Part shown: in pieces, positions 18,577 to 28,100 of the stretch
Numbering within the stretch: position 1 is the stretch's first letter
Layout: each line of letters starts with the position of its first letter
NCBI GenBank assembly: GCA_024707225.1
Contig: JANQAE010000004.1
Coordinates: 682,001 to 746,000, forward strand
Length of the DNA stretch: 64,000 nucleotides
Reading direction: 5' to 3'
Source: Dokdonella sp.
GTDB taxonomy: Bacteria > Pseudomonadota > Gammaproteobacteria > Xanthomonadales > Rhodanobacteraceae
Position numbers and translations under genes: made by a program
Notes under the pieces: model-generated
Database searches by the model: none
Seen by the model: the letters and a program-made list of their open reading frames with translations, nothing else
Told to the model about the DNA's origin: nothing

Positions 18577-19454
18577 CTATGCCGCGCAATGCGCCAGGAA
18601 CGCCTGCAGCGCCTCGGACAGGCGCTTCTTCTCGTGCCGAATCCACGACAGCTGGCGGCCGAGCCGCGCAGCGTCGTCGGCAGCACGACCAGGCGGCCGA
18701 GCTCGAGCAGGTCGCGCACGACGCTGCGCGACAGGCAGCTGACGCCGAGGCCGGCCGCGACCGCGTTCTTGATCGCCTCGGAGCTGCCGAGCGTCATGTC
18801 GACCGGCAGATGATTCAGATGCGGCAGCAGCGCCTGTTCGACCGCCTCGCGCGTGCCCGAGCCCGCTTCGCGCAGCAGCCAGCGCAGCTCGCGCAGCCGG
18901 CGCAGCGGCAGGCGCTCGCCATCGCGTGCGAGCGCATGGTCCGGCGCCGTGACGATCACGAGCTCGTCCTCGCGCCAGGGCGTCACGCGGACCGCCTCGG
19001 CATGGCAGGGTCCCTCGATGAAGCCGAGATCCGCCTCGAACGCGCTCACCCTCTCGACAACCTCGCGCGTGTTGCCGACGCGCAGATCGAGCCGCGCGTC
19101 CGGATGCGCCGCGCGGAAGCCGGCGAGCAGGGCCGGCAGCACGTAATGGCCGATCGTCGTGCTCGCGGCCAGTCGCAGGTCCGCCGCGGTGCCACCCGGA
19201 CCGAACGCAGCCTCGATGTCGCGCGCATCGTCGAGCAGCGCGATCGCGGCCGGCAGCAGGGCGCGGCCGCGATCGTTGAGCACCAGCCGCCGGCCGACCC
19301 GGTCGAACAGCCGCGCGTCGAGCACGCGCTCGAGCTCGGTCAGGGCGACGCTGGTCGCCGACTGTGACAGCGCGACGCGCTCCGCCGCCGCTACCGTACT
19401 GCCGGTCTCGGCGATCGCGCGGAAGATCTGGAGCTGGCGCAGGGTCAGGCGCAT
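18577..19454 (-). CDS. LysR-family regulator, YeiE/CysL-like, frameshifted near the end
   Basis: An N-terminal LysR winged helix (MRLTLRQLQIFRAIAETGST, ALSQSATSVALTELE) is followed by the periplasmic-binding-like effector domain (LRLAASTTIGHYVLPALLAGF, LGFIEGP, LGVSCLSRSVV). The frame is lost at about 18663-18667: after VVLPTTLR the real sequence LGRQLSWIRHEKKRLSEAL continues in another frame and ends at 18577, close to the usual LysR length of about 295 aa. One missing base in a GC run explains this. If uncorrected, the frame runs on for about 140 unrelated residues. Divergent orientation next to a YeiH-type transporter matches the enterobacterial yeiE-yeiH pair, so it likely controls that gene. 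Confidence 0.75.
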
Positions 19455-19671
19455 CGATGTCCTGGGTAGCTAGAAGGATGGAAGGGTCCGGCCGCTCGTC
19501 GCGCTCATGGTCCGAAGTTCGTCGAACTCGCGGCGCGAAGGGCGCAGGTTCGAATCGCACCCCCGCTTCCGATCACCGCGGGCCGCACGGACAGGTGGAT
19601 AGATGGGGCGATCGGCTCGCTCCGACACGGCACGCACGCCCGGACGATCGGCGCCTGTGCCGGCCGGCATC

Positions 19672-19746
19672 GCACTGCGCACTGCGCACTGCGCCGTCGC
19701 CGTCACCGTCACCGTCACCGTCACCGTCACCGTCACCGTCACCGTC
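19672..19746. repeat. Tandem heptamer and hexamer microsatellite
   Basis: Three copies of GCACTGC (19672-19692) run directly into nine hexamers (two GCCGTC, then seven ACCGTC, 19693-19746). The array sits in the divergent promoter region between the LysR and YeiH genes, so copy-number change could alter promoter spacing. Nothing in the sequence shows that it does. Confidence 0.85.
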
Positions 19747-19763
19747 GCATCATGAATCGGTTT

Positions 19764-19780
19764 TATAGGTCGACTATATT
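19764..19780 (+). promoter_or_regulatory. Palindrome overlapping a -10 box for the YeiH-type gene
   Basis: TATAG-GTCGA-CTATA (19764-19778) is a 5-bp-arm dyad of LysR-site shape in a locally A/T-rich patch. TATATT (19775-19780) is a reasonable -10 element, placing transcription start near 19787, downstream of which the GTG starts at 19845/19854 lie. The rest of the 400-base gap (19455-19853) holds the microsatellite and no gene. Confidence 0.5.
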
Positions 19781-19853
19781 TGAATAATGCGTTTCATGGA
19801 TATGTCGCGAGCTGGCAGAGTGCGCGCCCTGTTCGCCTCTCTGCGTGTCCGTC

Positions 19854-20917
19854 GTGCGCTCGCTCGTCCAGGCTTTCGGCCGTCCTTCGATTCCCGCCCG
19901 CCTGCCGGGCCTGCTGCTGGCGGCCGCAATCGCCGCTGCCGGTGTCGCCGCGCCGCTCATCCGGCCTTGCAGAGTCGCGGCATCGGCGCGCTGACGCTCG
20001 CGATCGTGATCGGCATGGCGTTCGGCAATCTCGCACCGGCGCGCTGGCTCGATGCCGCCGCTCCGGGTTTCACATTCGCCAAGCAAACGCTGCTGCGGCT
20101 CGGCATCGTGCTGTACGGCCTGCGCATCGGCTTCCACGACGTCGCCGCGATCGGCGTCGCCGGCGTGCTGATCGACGCGCTGGTGCTGGCCGGCACGTTC
20201 GCGCTGGCGGCGCGGCTCGGGCCACGAATGTTCGGCCTCGACGCGGCCACCTCGATGCTGGTCGGCGCCGGCGGCGCGATCTGCGGCGCCGCCGCGGTCA
20301 TGGCCACCGCACCGGTCGTGCGCGCGCGCGACGAGCAGGTCGCCGTCGCGGTCGCGACCGTCGTCGTGTTCGGCACCGCGGCGATGTTCGTGTATCCGGC
20401 GCTGCACGCACTGGCCGGCGCGCTCGGCCTCGGCATCTCGCCGCTGCACTACGGTGTCTACGCCGGTTCCACCGTGCACGAGGTCGCCCAGGTCGTCGTC
20501 GCCGGCCGCGCGGTCGGCGAGCAGGCCGCCGACGTCGCGGTCGTCACCAAGATGGTCCGCGTGATGATGCTGGCGCCGTTCCTGCTGCTGCTCTCGGCCT
20601 GGCTCGCGCGCCGCTCGACGCAGCCCGCGATGGATGCCAAACCCGCGCGCCTGCACGTCCCGTGGTTCGCGCTCGGCTTCATCGCGGTCGCCGCGTTCCA
20701 CTCGGCCGGCGTGCTGCCCGCGCGTGCCGTCGCGGTCGGCATCGAGCTCGACGGCCTCGTCCTCGCGACCGCGATGGCCGCACTCGGCGCCGGCACGCGC
20801 CTCGACGCGATCCGCCGTGCGGGACTGCGGCCGCTCCTGCTCGCCGGACTGCTGTTCGTGTGGCTGATCGTCGGCGGGCTGGCGATCAATGCGGCGGTTT
20901 GGGTGCTGCTCGGCTGA
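19854..20917 (+). CDS. YeiH/UPF0324-family membrane transporter, frameshifted near the N-terminus
   Basis: The C-terminal 320 residues are a clear UPF0324 (YeiH, putative sulfate exporter) protein: GIGALTLAIVIGMAFGN, LLRLGIVLYGLRI, GAGGAICGAAAVMATAPVV, GVYAGSTVHEVAQVVVAG, with about ten membrane helices. The natural N-terminus (RSLVQAFGRPSIPARLPGLL, then LAAAIAAAGVAAPLIR) reads in another frame from GTG 19854 (or GTG 19845). The two frames join at about 19963 if one G is missing from a G run (PLIR-ALQSRGIG). The alternative ATG 19787 gives an Arg-rich non-membrane start and is unlikely. Pairing with a divergent LysR gene supports the assignment. The sulfate substrate is family annotation, not shown here. 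Confidence 0.75.
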
Positions 20918-21203
20918 GCGGCCGATCGATGCCTTGGCCGAGGCCACATGCAGCTTGTGTCCCACATGTCGCGATCTACGCCGCGCGTTCTGCTATCGCG
21001 AGGGAACGCCTGGAGCCTCACCGCCTTGCCCGGTGAGCGCCGCTCGAGGTTCGCCGCATCCGGCGACGCCGCTGCACGAGACGCCGCTGCACAACTGGCA
21101 CAATTTCCGCATGACGATGATGCCCACGACGCGTGCGCATCGGGGGTCGTCCTGCGAGTAGAGTGGTGCGATCGAACAGCCAGTCGTCAAGAGGAAATTC
21201 CGG

Positions 21204-21740
21204 ATGGGCGTCACCCGTTTCGTGCTTGCCAGTATCGTCCTCGGCTTCGGTGTAGCGGCCGCGTCGCTACATGCAACAGATCTTCCCAGGCCGACGCCTT
21301 CGGCCGAGGTGCCGGACGTCGCGTTACCGCCGGAACTCGACCGCGTGCTGCGCGACTACGAGCGCGCCTGGCGCGCAGGCGACGCCGCCGCCCTCGCGGC
21401 GCTGTTCACCGAGGATGGCTTCATCCTGCAAAGCAATCGACCGCCGACACGCGGACGCGCTGCGATCCGCGCCGCCTACGAAGGCCAGGGCGGCGCACCG
21501 CTGCGGTTGCGTGCGCTGGCGTTCTCGGCCGGCGACACGATCGGCTACATCATCGGTGCCTACGGCTACGGTGACGGACCCGGCGACACCGGAAAGTTCA
21601 CGCTGACGCTGCGCCGCAAGCCCGGCGAGCCGTGGCTGATCTTCTCGGACATGGACAATGCGAATGCAGCGCCGCACCGGCCGAGTACCCCAACGCCGAG
21701 TGAACCCTTGCGCCAGGATACCGGTCCCGCAAAGAACTGA
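21204..21740 (+). CDS. Secreted SnoaL/DUF4440-like (NTF2-fold) protein
   Basis: The product has 178 aa with a strong ribosome site (AGAGGAAA) upstream of ATG 21204. A signal peptide (FVLASIVLGFGVAAASLHA) is followed by a DUF4440/NTF2-like fold: LRDYERAWRAGDAAALAALFTEDGFILQ, then RGRAAIRAAYEGQ and a C-terminal PWLIFSDMDNAN. This family usually has a ligand-binding or lyase-like cone fold, and its function is rarely known. The last 20 residues are low complexity. Confidence 0.75.
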   Translation: MGVTRFVLASIVLGFGVAAASLHATDLPRPTPSAEVPDVALPPELDRVLRDYERAWRAGDAAALAALFTEDGFILQSNRPPTRGRAAIRAAYEGQGGAPLRLRALAFSAGDTIGYIIGAYGYGDGPGDTGKFTLTLRRKPGEPWLIFSDMDNANAAPHRPSTPTPSEPLRQDTGPAKN

Positions 21741-21756
21741 CTCCGACCGCAATCCA

Positions 21757-22065
21757 ATGAAGAACATGGAAACTCAGGAAGTGGACGTCTTAGGCGAAAC
21801 GCGGGTGACCAGCATCATCGCAACAGTCACCGTGCTCGTCGTACTCACACTTGTCGCGATCGGGCTGAATCAAATCGCCGCCCTAGTCGCAGGACTCGGC
21901 TTCTTTGCGATCCTCGAGCGCCTGCGTCGGCTGTTCGTTCTCTTCCGAAGCCAGCGTAGGCACTTTGCATGCCTCGCCATCGTAAGCATCGCCATGTGCG
22001 CTTTCGCGGCAGTGTGTTGGACTGTCTATCTCGGCTCTCCGCTAGGTGGCCGCCGAGGATCGTGA
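21757..22065 (+). CDS. Small two-helix membrane protein, unknown
   Basis: A 102-aa ORF from ATG 21757, 16 nt after the DUF4440 gene. It has two hydrophobic segments (IIATVTVLVVLTLVAIGLN plus IAALVAGLGFFAIL, and FACLAIVSIAMCAFAAVCW) separated by an Arg-rich loop. No family is recognised and no good ribosome site is visible. Hydrophobic patterning and lower GC at third positions than the surroundings argue for a real but atypical gene. Confidence 0.5.
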   Translation: MKNMETQEVDVLGETRVTSIIATVTVLVVLTLVAIGLNQIAALVAGLGFFAILERLRRLFVLFRSQRRHFACLAIVSIAMCAFAAVCWTVYLGSPLGGRRGS

Positions 22066-22288
22066 CCCTACTGCGCGGCAAGAGCGCCTGACAGCGGCAG
22101 CGCGCTGCCCACTCACGATCAATCTCCGGCGCGGGGCAACCACCACTTCACCGTCCAGGCGTTCGCCCCTGGTCGAGCTGCCGCGGGACGCGCATGCGGA
22201 CACGTTCTACACGCGCCGGCGACTTGCTTTGGCGAAGCCGACCCCGTCAGCGCCACCCGCATCGGCGAAGGCACTTCGCCCGCGCCCG

Positions 22289-23713
22289 CTAAACCTTCGC
22301 CTGCTTCCACCGCCCCCGCGTGAACAGCCACAGCGTGAACAGCCCCACCGAGGTCTCGGACACGAACACGCCCCAGAACACGCCGAGCTCCTGCCAGCCG
22401 AAGTGGATCGCCAGCAGGTAGCACAGCGGAATCTGGATCAGCCAGAAGAACACCAGGTTGATCTTGGTCGGCGTGATCGTGTCACCGGCGCCGTTGAACG
22501 CCTGCACGGTCACCATCCACCAGCCGTAGACCCAGAGCGCGTAGGACAGGATGCGCAGCCATTCGGCGCCGACCTTGATGACCTCCGCATCGCTGCTGAA
22601 GAAGCCGACCAGCTGCTGCGGGAACGCGAAGAACAGCACCGACACGCCGACCAGATAGGCCATGTTGTACCAGCCGATCCGCCACACGGCGGCCTCGGCG
22701 CGGTCGGCGTGGCCGGCGCCGAGGTTCTGTCCGACCAGGGTCGCGGCCGCGTTGGACATGCCCCAGGCCGGCATCATCGTGAACATCATCAGGCGGATCG
22801 CGATCGTCGCGCCGGCCACGGCCGCGCTGCCGATCTCGGCGAGGATGCGCATCAGGAAGATCCACGCCGTCATCGCGACGATCATCTGGCCGATGCCACC
22901 GAGCGAGGTGCGCACGATGTTCCACAGCATCGCGCCGTGCCAGGCCAGTTGCGCAAGGCTGATGCGGATGTGCTTGCCGCCACGGAACAGCATCCACAGC
23001 TGGTACAGCACGCCGCAGCCGCGGCCGATATTGGTCGCGATCGCCGCGCCCTCGATGCCGAGCGCCGGTATCGGCCCGAAGCCGAAGATCAGCAGCGGGC
23101 ACAGCACGATGTTGAGGCCGTTGGACAGCCACAGCACGCGCATCGCGATCGCCGCGTCGCCGGCACCGCGGAAGATCGCGTTGATCACGAACAGCAGCAC
23201 GATCACCGCATTGCCGCCGAGCATCCACTGCGTGTAGCGGTAGCCGTGCTCGATCGTCCAGGCGTCGGCGCCCATCAGCCGCAGCAGGTCCTGCGCGTAG
23301 AAGATGCCGATCAGCGCCGGCAGCACCGAGACCAGCAGCGCGACGAAGATCGCCTGCACTGCGGTGATCGCGGCCTCCTCGCGCCTGCCCTCGCCGATGC
23401 GGCGCGCCACCACGGCGGTCACCGCCATCGACAGACCCATCGCGACCGCGTAGAGCAGGAACAGGTAGCTCTCGGTCAGGCCGACCGTGGCGACCGCCGA
23501 AGGTCCGAGCTTGGCGACGAAGAAGATGTCGACCACCGCGAACGTCGACTCGAGCACCAGCTCCAGCACCATCGGTACCGCCAGCAGCAGCACCGCGCGG
23601 CGCAGCGGAATCCGCGTGTAATCGGCGTCGGTGCCGCGGACCGCGTCGCGCAGCTCGCGCCACAGCGATTGCGGCGGATGGACCGCGGCGGACTCGGTCG
23701 TATCGGACGTCAT
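22289..23713 (-). CDS. MATE-family efflux transporter
   Basis: 474 aa with about twelve membrane helices in two bundles. The N-terminal half has LLLAVPMVLELVLESTFAVVDIFFV and VGLTESYLFLLYAV; the second half repeats the pattern with SLGGIGQMIVAMTAWIFLMRI and MPAWGMSNAAATLVGQNLGAG, the characteristic MATE motif. Members export cationic drugs or metabolites using Na+ or H+ gradients. The start at 23713 is supported by AGGAG 6-7 nt upstream. The closest likeness is to the DinF/NorM-like bacterial branch; the substrate cannot be told. Confidence 0.9.
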   Translation of the reverse strand: MTSDTTESAAVHPPQSLWRELRDAVRGTDADYTRIPLRRAVLLLAVPMVLELVLESTFAVVDIFFVAKLGPSAVATVGLTESYLFLLYAVAMGLSMAVTAVVARRIGEGRREEAAITAVQAIFVALLVSVLPALIGIFYAQDLLRLMGADAWTIEHGYRYTQWMLGGNAVIVLLFVINAIFRGAGDAAIAMRVLWLSNGLNIVLCPLLIFGFGPIPALGIEGAAIATNIGRGCGVLYQLWMLFRGGKHIRISLAQLAWHGAMLWNIVRTSLGGIGQMIVAMTAWIFLMRILAEIGSAAVAGATIAIRLMMFTMMPAWGMSNAAATLVGQNLGAGHADRAEAAVWRIGWYNMAYLVGVSVLFFAFPQQLVGFFSSDAEVIKVGAEWLRILSYALWVYGWWMVTVQAFNGAGDTITPTKINLVFFWLIQIPLCYLLAIHFGWQELGVFWGVFVSETSVGLFTLWLFTRGRWKQAKV

Positions 23714-23885
23714 GGCAGGCTCCTGGATGTCGGTCGCGCCGGCGCAGGCTGGGGCGCCGGGGGAGAATCGTCGTTATCGGCCACACGACGATCCACCAGG
23801 GGTGAAATCGACAGGCGTTCGACGACGCTCATTCTCGCCGACCCTGCTGCAGGGCTGAGCTGCCGCGCCAAAGATCATGCCCGAA

Positions 23886-23945
23886 CCGCCGTGGTGAGGA
23901 GACGCCACGGCGGCCGGACGGTGCCGCGGGCCGGGACGGCCCGCG
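23886..23945 (-). terminator. Two tandem hairpins after the Tyr-rich protein gene
   Basis: Just downstream of the minus-strand stop at 23961 are two perfect hairpins: CGCGGGCC/GGCCCGCG with a 5-nt loop (23925-23945) and CCGCCGTGG/CCACGGCGG with a 10-nt loop (23886-23913). Neither has a U-run. They probably mark the transcript end. Confidence 0.5.
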
Positions 23946-23960
23946 ACGCCGGGCGCCCGA

Positions 23961-24662
23961 TCAGGCCTGAGCCGAGGGCTTGACGTAGTTGTAGTTGACG
24001 ACCGTGTAGTTGTAGTCGTAGTCGTAGTGATCGGTGCTGACGCACATCACCTGCACGAACCACTGGCTGGTCTGCGCCGAGGAGTACACGTACTGGAAGC
24101 TGGTGATCGGCACGTTGAGCACCGGCATCAGCGAGATCAGCCCGATCACGGTGCCGAAGTTCTGGGTGACCTTGCTCTGCCGGGTCTGCACCTGCAGGTC
24201 GCCCATCTGCGTCGTCAGGAAGTCCATCAGCGGCGCCACATCGCCGCCCAGCCCGCCGAGGATCGCGGTGAAGAACTCGCCGTTGATCGTGACCGCGGTG
24301 CCCGATCCCTGCTCGCTGTGCGTGGCGACCGCGGTCTGTCCCATGCCGTCGATCGCGTTCATCGCCTCGGTCATCGCCGGCTGGTTCAGCAGGTACAGGC
24401 CGTTCACGACGTCCTGGCCGGCGGTCTTCTTGACCGAGTCCTTGATGGTCTGGGAGAGACTCAAGGCGGTCTCGAAGGTATTGGTCACATCGGCCTGCAC
24501 GCTCTGGGGCCAGGTGCTGTCGATGTAGGCGAACAGGAAATCCGATCCGGGCGCATGCAGCCATTTGCCGGCGTCGGTGAAGGTCACCAGATGCGTCACG
24601 CCGGTGCTGGTCATGACGGTGATCGTGCCGGTCTGGGCAGGTGCGAGATTCTGACTGTTCAT
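23961..24662 (-). CDS. Unknown protein with Tyr/Asp/Asn-rich C-terminal tail
   Basis: 233 aa from ATG 24662, supported by GGAGAAC upstream. There is no signal peptide. The N-terminal half carries beta-like TGTITVMTSTGVTHLVTF; the middle is amphipathic helix (TFETALSLSQTIKDSVKKTA); a hydrophobic stretch (TVIGLISLMPVLNVPITSF) precedes a tail with the pattern YDYDYNYTVVNYNY. No family is recognised. It is divergently arranged from the nSTAND regulator at 25114, with 450 bases between. The hydrophobic patch plus Tyr tail could suit membrane insertion or self-assembly, but nothing proves either. Confidence 0.65.
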   Translation of the reverse strand: MNSQNLAPAQTGTITVMTSTGVTHLVTFTDAGKWLHAPGSDFLFAYIDSTWPQSVQADVTNTFETALSLSQTIKDSVKKTAGQDVVNGLYLLNQPAMTEAMNAIDGMGQTAVATHSEQGSGTAVTINGEFFTAILGGLGGDVAPLMDFLTTQMGDLQVQTRQSKVTQNFGTVIGLISLMPVLNVPITSFQYVYSSAQTSQWFVQVMCVSTDHYDYDYNYTVVNYNYVKPSAQA

Positions 24663-25075
24663 CGTTGTTCTCCTTGAAAGGCCGAAGACCCGGCCGAGCC
24701 GCCACGGACTGTGGCTATGCGCTGCGAAGCAGCGGCAATGCAAAAGCGAAGGTGAGCGCGTCGCGGCAGCGCAGCGCGATGTGCCTTGGGGGGCGCAGAT
24801 GGGAGGCGGGCCGGCTGCGTCGAACGGAGCCGCAGCGGTCGGGCAGAGGCAGCGGACGCGCGGGCGGGTGGCTCCAAGCAGCGCGCGACCGAACCGGCAA
24901 CCCCGTGCGCAGCGGCATTGCTGCGCACGGCTTGTACAAACAGCGGAGGAAGATCACGCTTGCGCCTGCCATGGCGGGTCTCCAGGGGATGGCGGCCGAG
25001 GCAATCCCCGGCGCTGACCCACCTTCGACGAAACACCCCCTGCCAGACCTTCCGAAAACCTTACGGATGCGGCGC
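24663..25075. other. Divergent control region
   Basis: This region of more than 400 bases lies between two divergent genes and has no convincing coding sequence. It must hold promoters for both. The segment closest to 25114 becomes A/T-rich and contains the palindrome described separately; no other ordered element is evident. Confidence 0.5.
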
Positions 25076-25101
25076 GTATGTTTTTCTTAGTCAGAACATA
25101 C
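25076..25101 (+). promoter_or_regulatory. Inverted repeat just upstream of the nSTAND regulator
   Basis: GTATGTT (25076-25082) and AACATAC (25095-25101) form a perfect 7-bp dyad with a 12-nt spacer, ending 12 nt before ATG 25114 in a short A/T-rich patch. Position and symmetry suit an operator for autoregulation by the winged-helix protein encoded next. Confidence 0.45.
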
Positions 25102-25113
25102 ACATAGAACGTC

Positions 25114-28100
25114 ATGGCGGACCGGGACGACGCACCATCAAGGACGGATGCCTACTTCCACATCGGGGAGTGGCTGGTGCGGCCCGACGAGAACGCGCTG
25201 ATCCGCGGCGAGCGCGTGGTGCGCCTGGAACCGAAGGTGATGGCGGTGCTGGAGGCACTGGCCGCGGCCGGCGGCGGCGTGCTGTCGGTGGACGATCTGC
25301 TGCGGCGCTGCTGGCGCGGCACCTTCTACGGCGACTCGCCGGTCCGCAAGGCGATCACGCAGCTGCGCCAGGCGGTCGACGATTCGCCGACCGATCCGCG
25401 CTTCATCGCCACCGTGCACAAGCGCGGCTACCGGCTGCTGCCGCCGATCCGCTACCCGGACGGCACCGGGCCGGCCAGCCGGGGACCGCGCAGGTCCTGG
25501 GTCGGTGCCAGTCCGTTTCGTGGCCTGGCGCCGTTCGGCGAGGGCCACGCCGCGATCTTCTTCGGCCGCAGCCGCGCGATCGCGGCGGTGCTCGCGGCGC
25601 TGGACAACCAGCACGCGCTCGGCAGCCGCTTCGTCGTCTGCGTCGGCCTGAGCGGCGCCGGCAAGACCTCGCTGCTGCAGGCCGGCGTGGTGCCGGCGCT
25701 CAAGCAGACCGCGGACCGGTCCGGATGGAAGGCCGTCGCCGATTGCACATGCACGATGGCGCGCGGCGAGCCGTTCGCCGCGCTGACCGATGCGCTGCTC
25801 GGGGCCAGGCTCGACGGCGAGCCTCTGTTCCATGCGACCGAGCGCGCGTTCGTGCACACCGCCTTGCAGCAGTGTCCACAGGACGTGATCGCCACGCTCG
25901 CCGACCGCCTCGCGCGGCGCGTGCCGCGGATCGCGAAGCCGGGCCTGATCGTGCTGCTGGACGATCTGGACGGCCTGTTCCAGGCCGAGGCCGACGTGCC
26001 GCGACTGGTCGGGACGATTGCCGCACTGGCCCGATCGGGCGTATGCGCGGTGCTGGCCGCGTGCCGCAGCGACGCCTACCCGGTGCTGGGTCGGTCGCCG
26101 GCGCTGATGGCGCTCAAGGGCAGCGCCGGCCACGTCGACGTCGGCCCGCCCGACGCCGGCGAACTGGCGGCGATGGTGCGGCTGCCCGCGCAACTGGCCG
26201 GCCTGGCGTTCGAACACCGCGCCGACGGCGCCGAACGGCTGGACGACGTGATCCTCGGCGATGCCGGCGCGCATCCGGAATGCCTGCCGTTGCTGCAGTA
26301 CGCGCTGTCGGTGCTGTACGCGCAACGCAGCGACACGAACGTGCTGACGTTCGCCAGCTACGCCGGCATCGGCGGTCTGGCCGGTGCGATCGCGTCCCAG
26401 GCCGAGGCGGTATTCGCCGCACTGCCGGCGCCCGCGCAGAGCGCCCTGCCCGAAGTGCTCGGCCGTCTGATCGTGTTCGAGGGCAACGACGGCGCACCGC
26501 GCAGCCGGCCGGTCTACCTCGACGCGCTGCCGGCACAGGCCCGGGCGCTGTGCGAGGCCTTCGTCGATGCGCGACTGTTCGTGCTCGACCGCCTGGACCA
26601 GCGCGCCGTGCTGCACCCCACGCACGATGCCCTGCTGCGGCACTGGACGCGCGTGACCGACTGGGTGCAGGGACACCGCACGATGCTGCTGACGCTGGCG
26701 CGCGTGCGCAGCGCCGCCCTGCACTGGGAGGCCCGGCAGCGTGCGTCGGACCTGCTGCTGGCGCGCGGCCTGCCGATCGAGGAAGGCCGGCAGCTGCAGG
26801 CCTATCACGGACTCTGGATGGAGCCCCTGGTCGGGCAGTACATCGACCGGTCGCTGCGGCGCCGTCGGCGCGGCATGCGGCTGCGGCGCGCGCTGGCGGC
26901 CTGCCTGCTGGTGCTGGCGGCCGGCGCATCGGCGGCCGGCTGGCTGGCCTGGCAGGCACGCGAGGCGGAGGCGCGCCAACGCGAACAGGCCGAACGGCTG
27001 ATCGCCTTCATCGTCGACGATCTCAACCGCGCGCTGGCGCCGTTGGGCCGTATCGACCTGCTCGATCGCGTCGGCCAGGCGGTGTCCACGTATCTGGCCG
27101 GTGTTTCCACCGGTTCGTCATCGGACGCGTCCGCACGCTATCAGGCCGAGGCGCTGCTGCAGTTGACCGACGTGCGCATCCAGCAGGGCCAGGATGACGA
27201 GGCACTGGCGCTGGCGCTGCGCGCTCAGGCGCTGCTGCACGATCGAGTCGGACCGGCCAGCGACGGCGCCGTGTATCGCTCGGCAGGCGCCGCCGCGTAC
27301 TGGATCGGCTATCTGCACTATCGCGCGCGACGCCTGGACGCTGCGCGCGAGGCCTGGGCGCAGTACGGCGACTTGACCGCTGCCTGGCTCGCGACCGCGC
27401 CCGATGATCTCGAGGCGCTGCGTGAACGCTCCTACGCGCTCAACAATCTGGCTGTGCTCGATCGCGACCGCGGTGCATTCGCGTCCGCCGCCGCGCTGAT
27501 CGACGCATCGGTCGTGCTCAAGCGCCGCGTGCTCGATCGCGGTGCGCAGGATCGCGTCGCGATGGCGGACCTCGCCGACAGCCTGTCGTGGCAGGGCTCG
27601 GTGCTCGGCGCGATGGGCCGCTTCGGCGAAGCCGATGCGCGCTTTCGCGAAGCGCTCGAGCTTATCGGCCACGCGCGCAACGCGTCGACCGCCGAGGCAC
27701 TGTGGACCTATCGCGAGGCGACCGTGCACTTGAACCGCGGGCTGCTCGCACTCGACCAGGGCAGCCTGTCCGATGCGGACCGCGCGTTCGCGGCGACCGA
27801 ATCGCGGCTGCGCGAAGTCCTGCAGACCGATCCGGACAACGCCGACTGGCGGCGCATGCGGCTGGTCGCGCGGCAGCAGCGGGCGTGGACCGCCTGGCTG
27901 TCGAATCCGGATGCCGCGGCACGCGACGCGCTGGCCGGCGTCGTCCACGACATCGATGCGCTCGGCAAACCGGAGCGCGCGCCGTCGGAGCAGCGCACGC
28001 TGCGCAGCGTCGCGCACAGCCGCCTGGCTCTGGCTCTGCTCGACAGCGATCCGGCACAGGCCCTCGCGCAGGCGCGCACCGCATGCGAGCTGATGGACCG

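Noticed and set aside
19488-19570. tRNA-like T-arm (GGTTCGAATC) after the LysR gene
   Set aside because: The flanking bases do not form a 5-bp T stem, no acceptor or anticodon stem can be drawn, and no CCA end is present.
19787-19853. ATG 19787 as the YeiH-type start
   Set aside because: It encodes an Arg-rich non-membrane segment in the wrong frame, while the adjacent frame from GTG 19854 gives a normal membrane N-terminus.
22046-23983. 645-codon plus-strand frame opposite the MATE gene
   Set aside because: His/Asp/Arg/Gln-rich sequence typical of the antisense of a membrane protein; the MATE gene has a ribosome site and clear family motifs.
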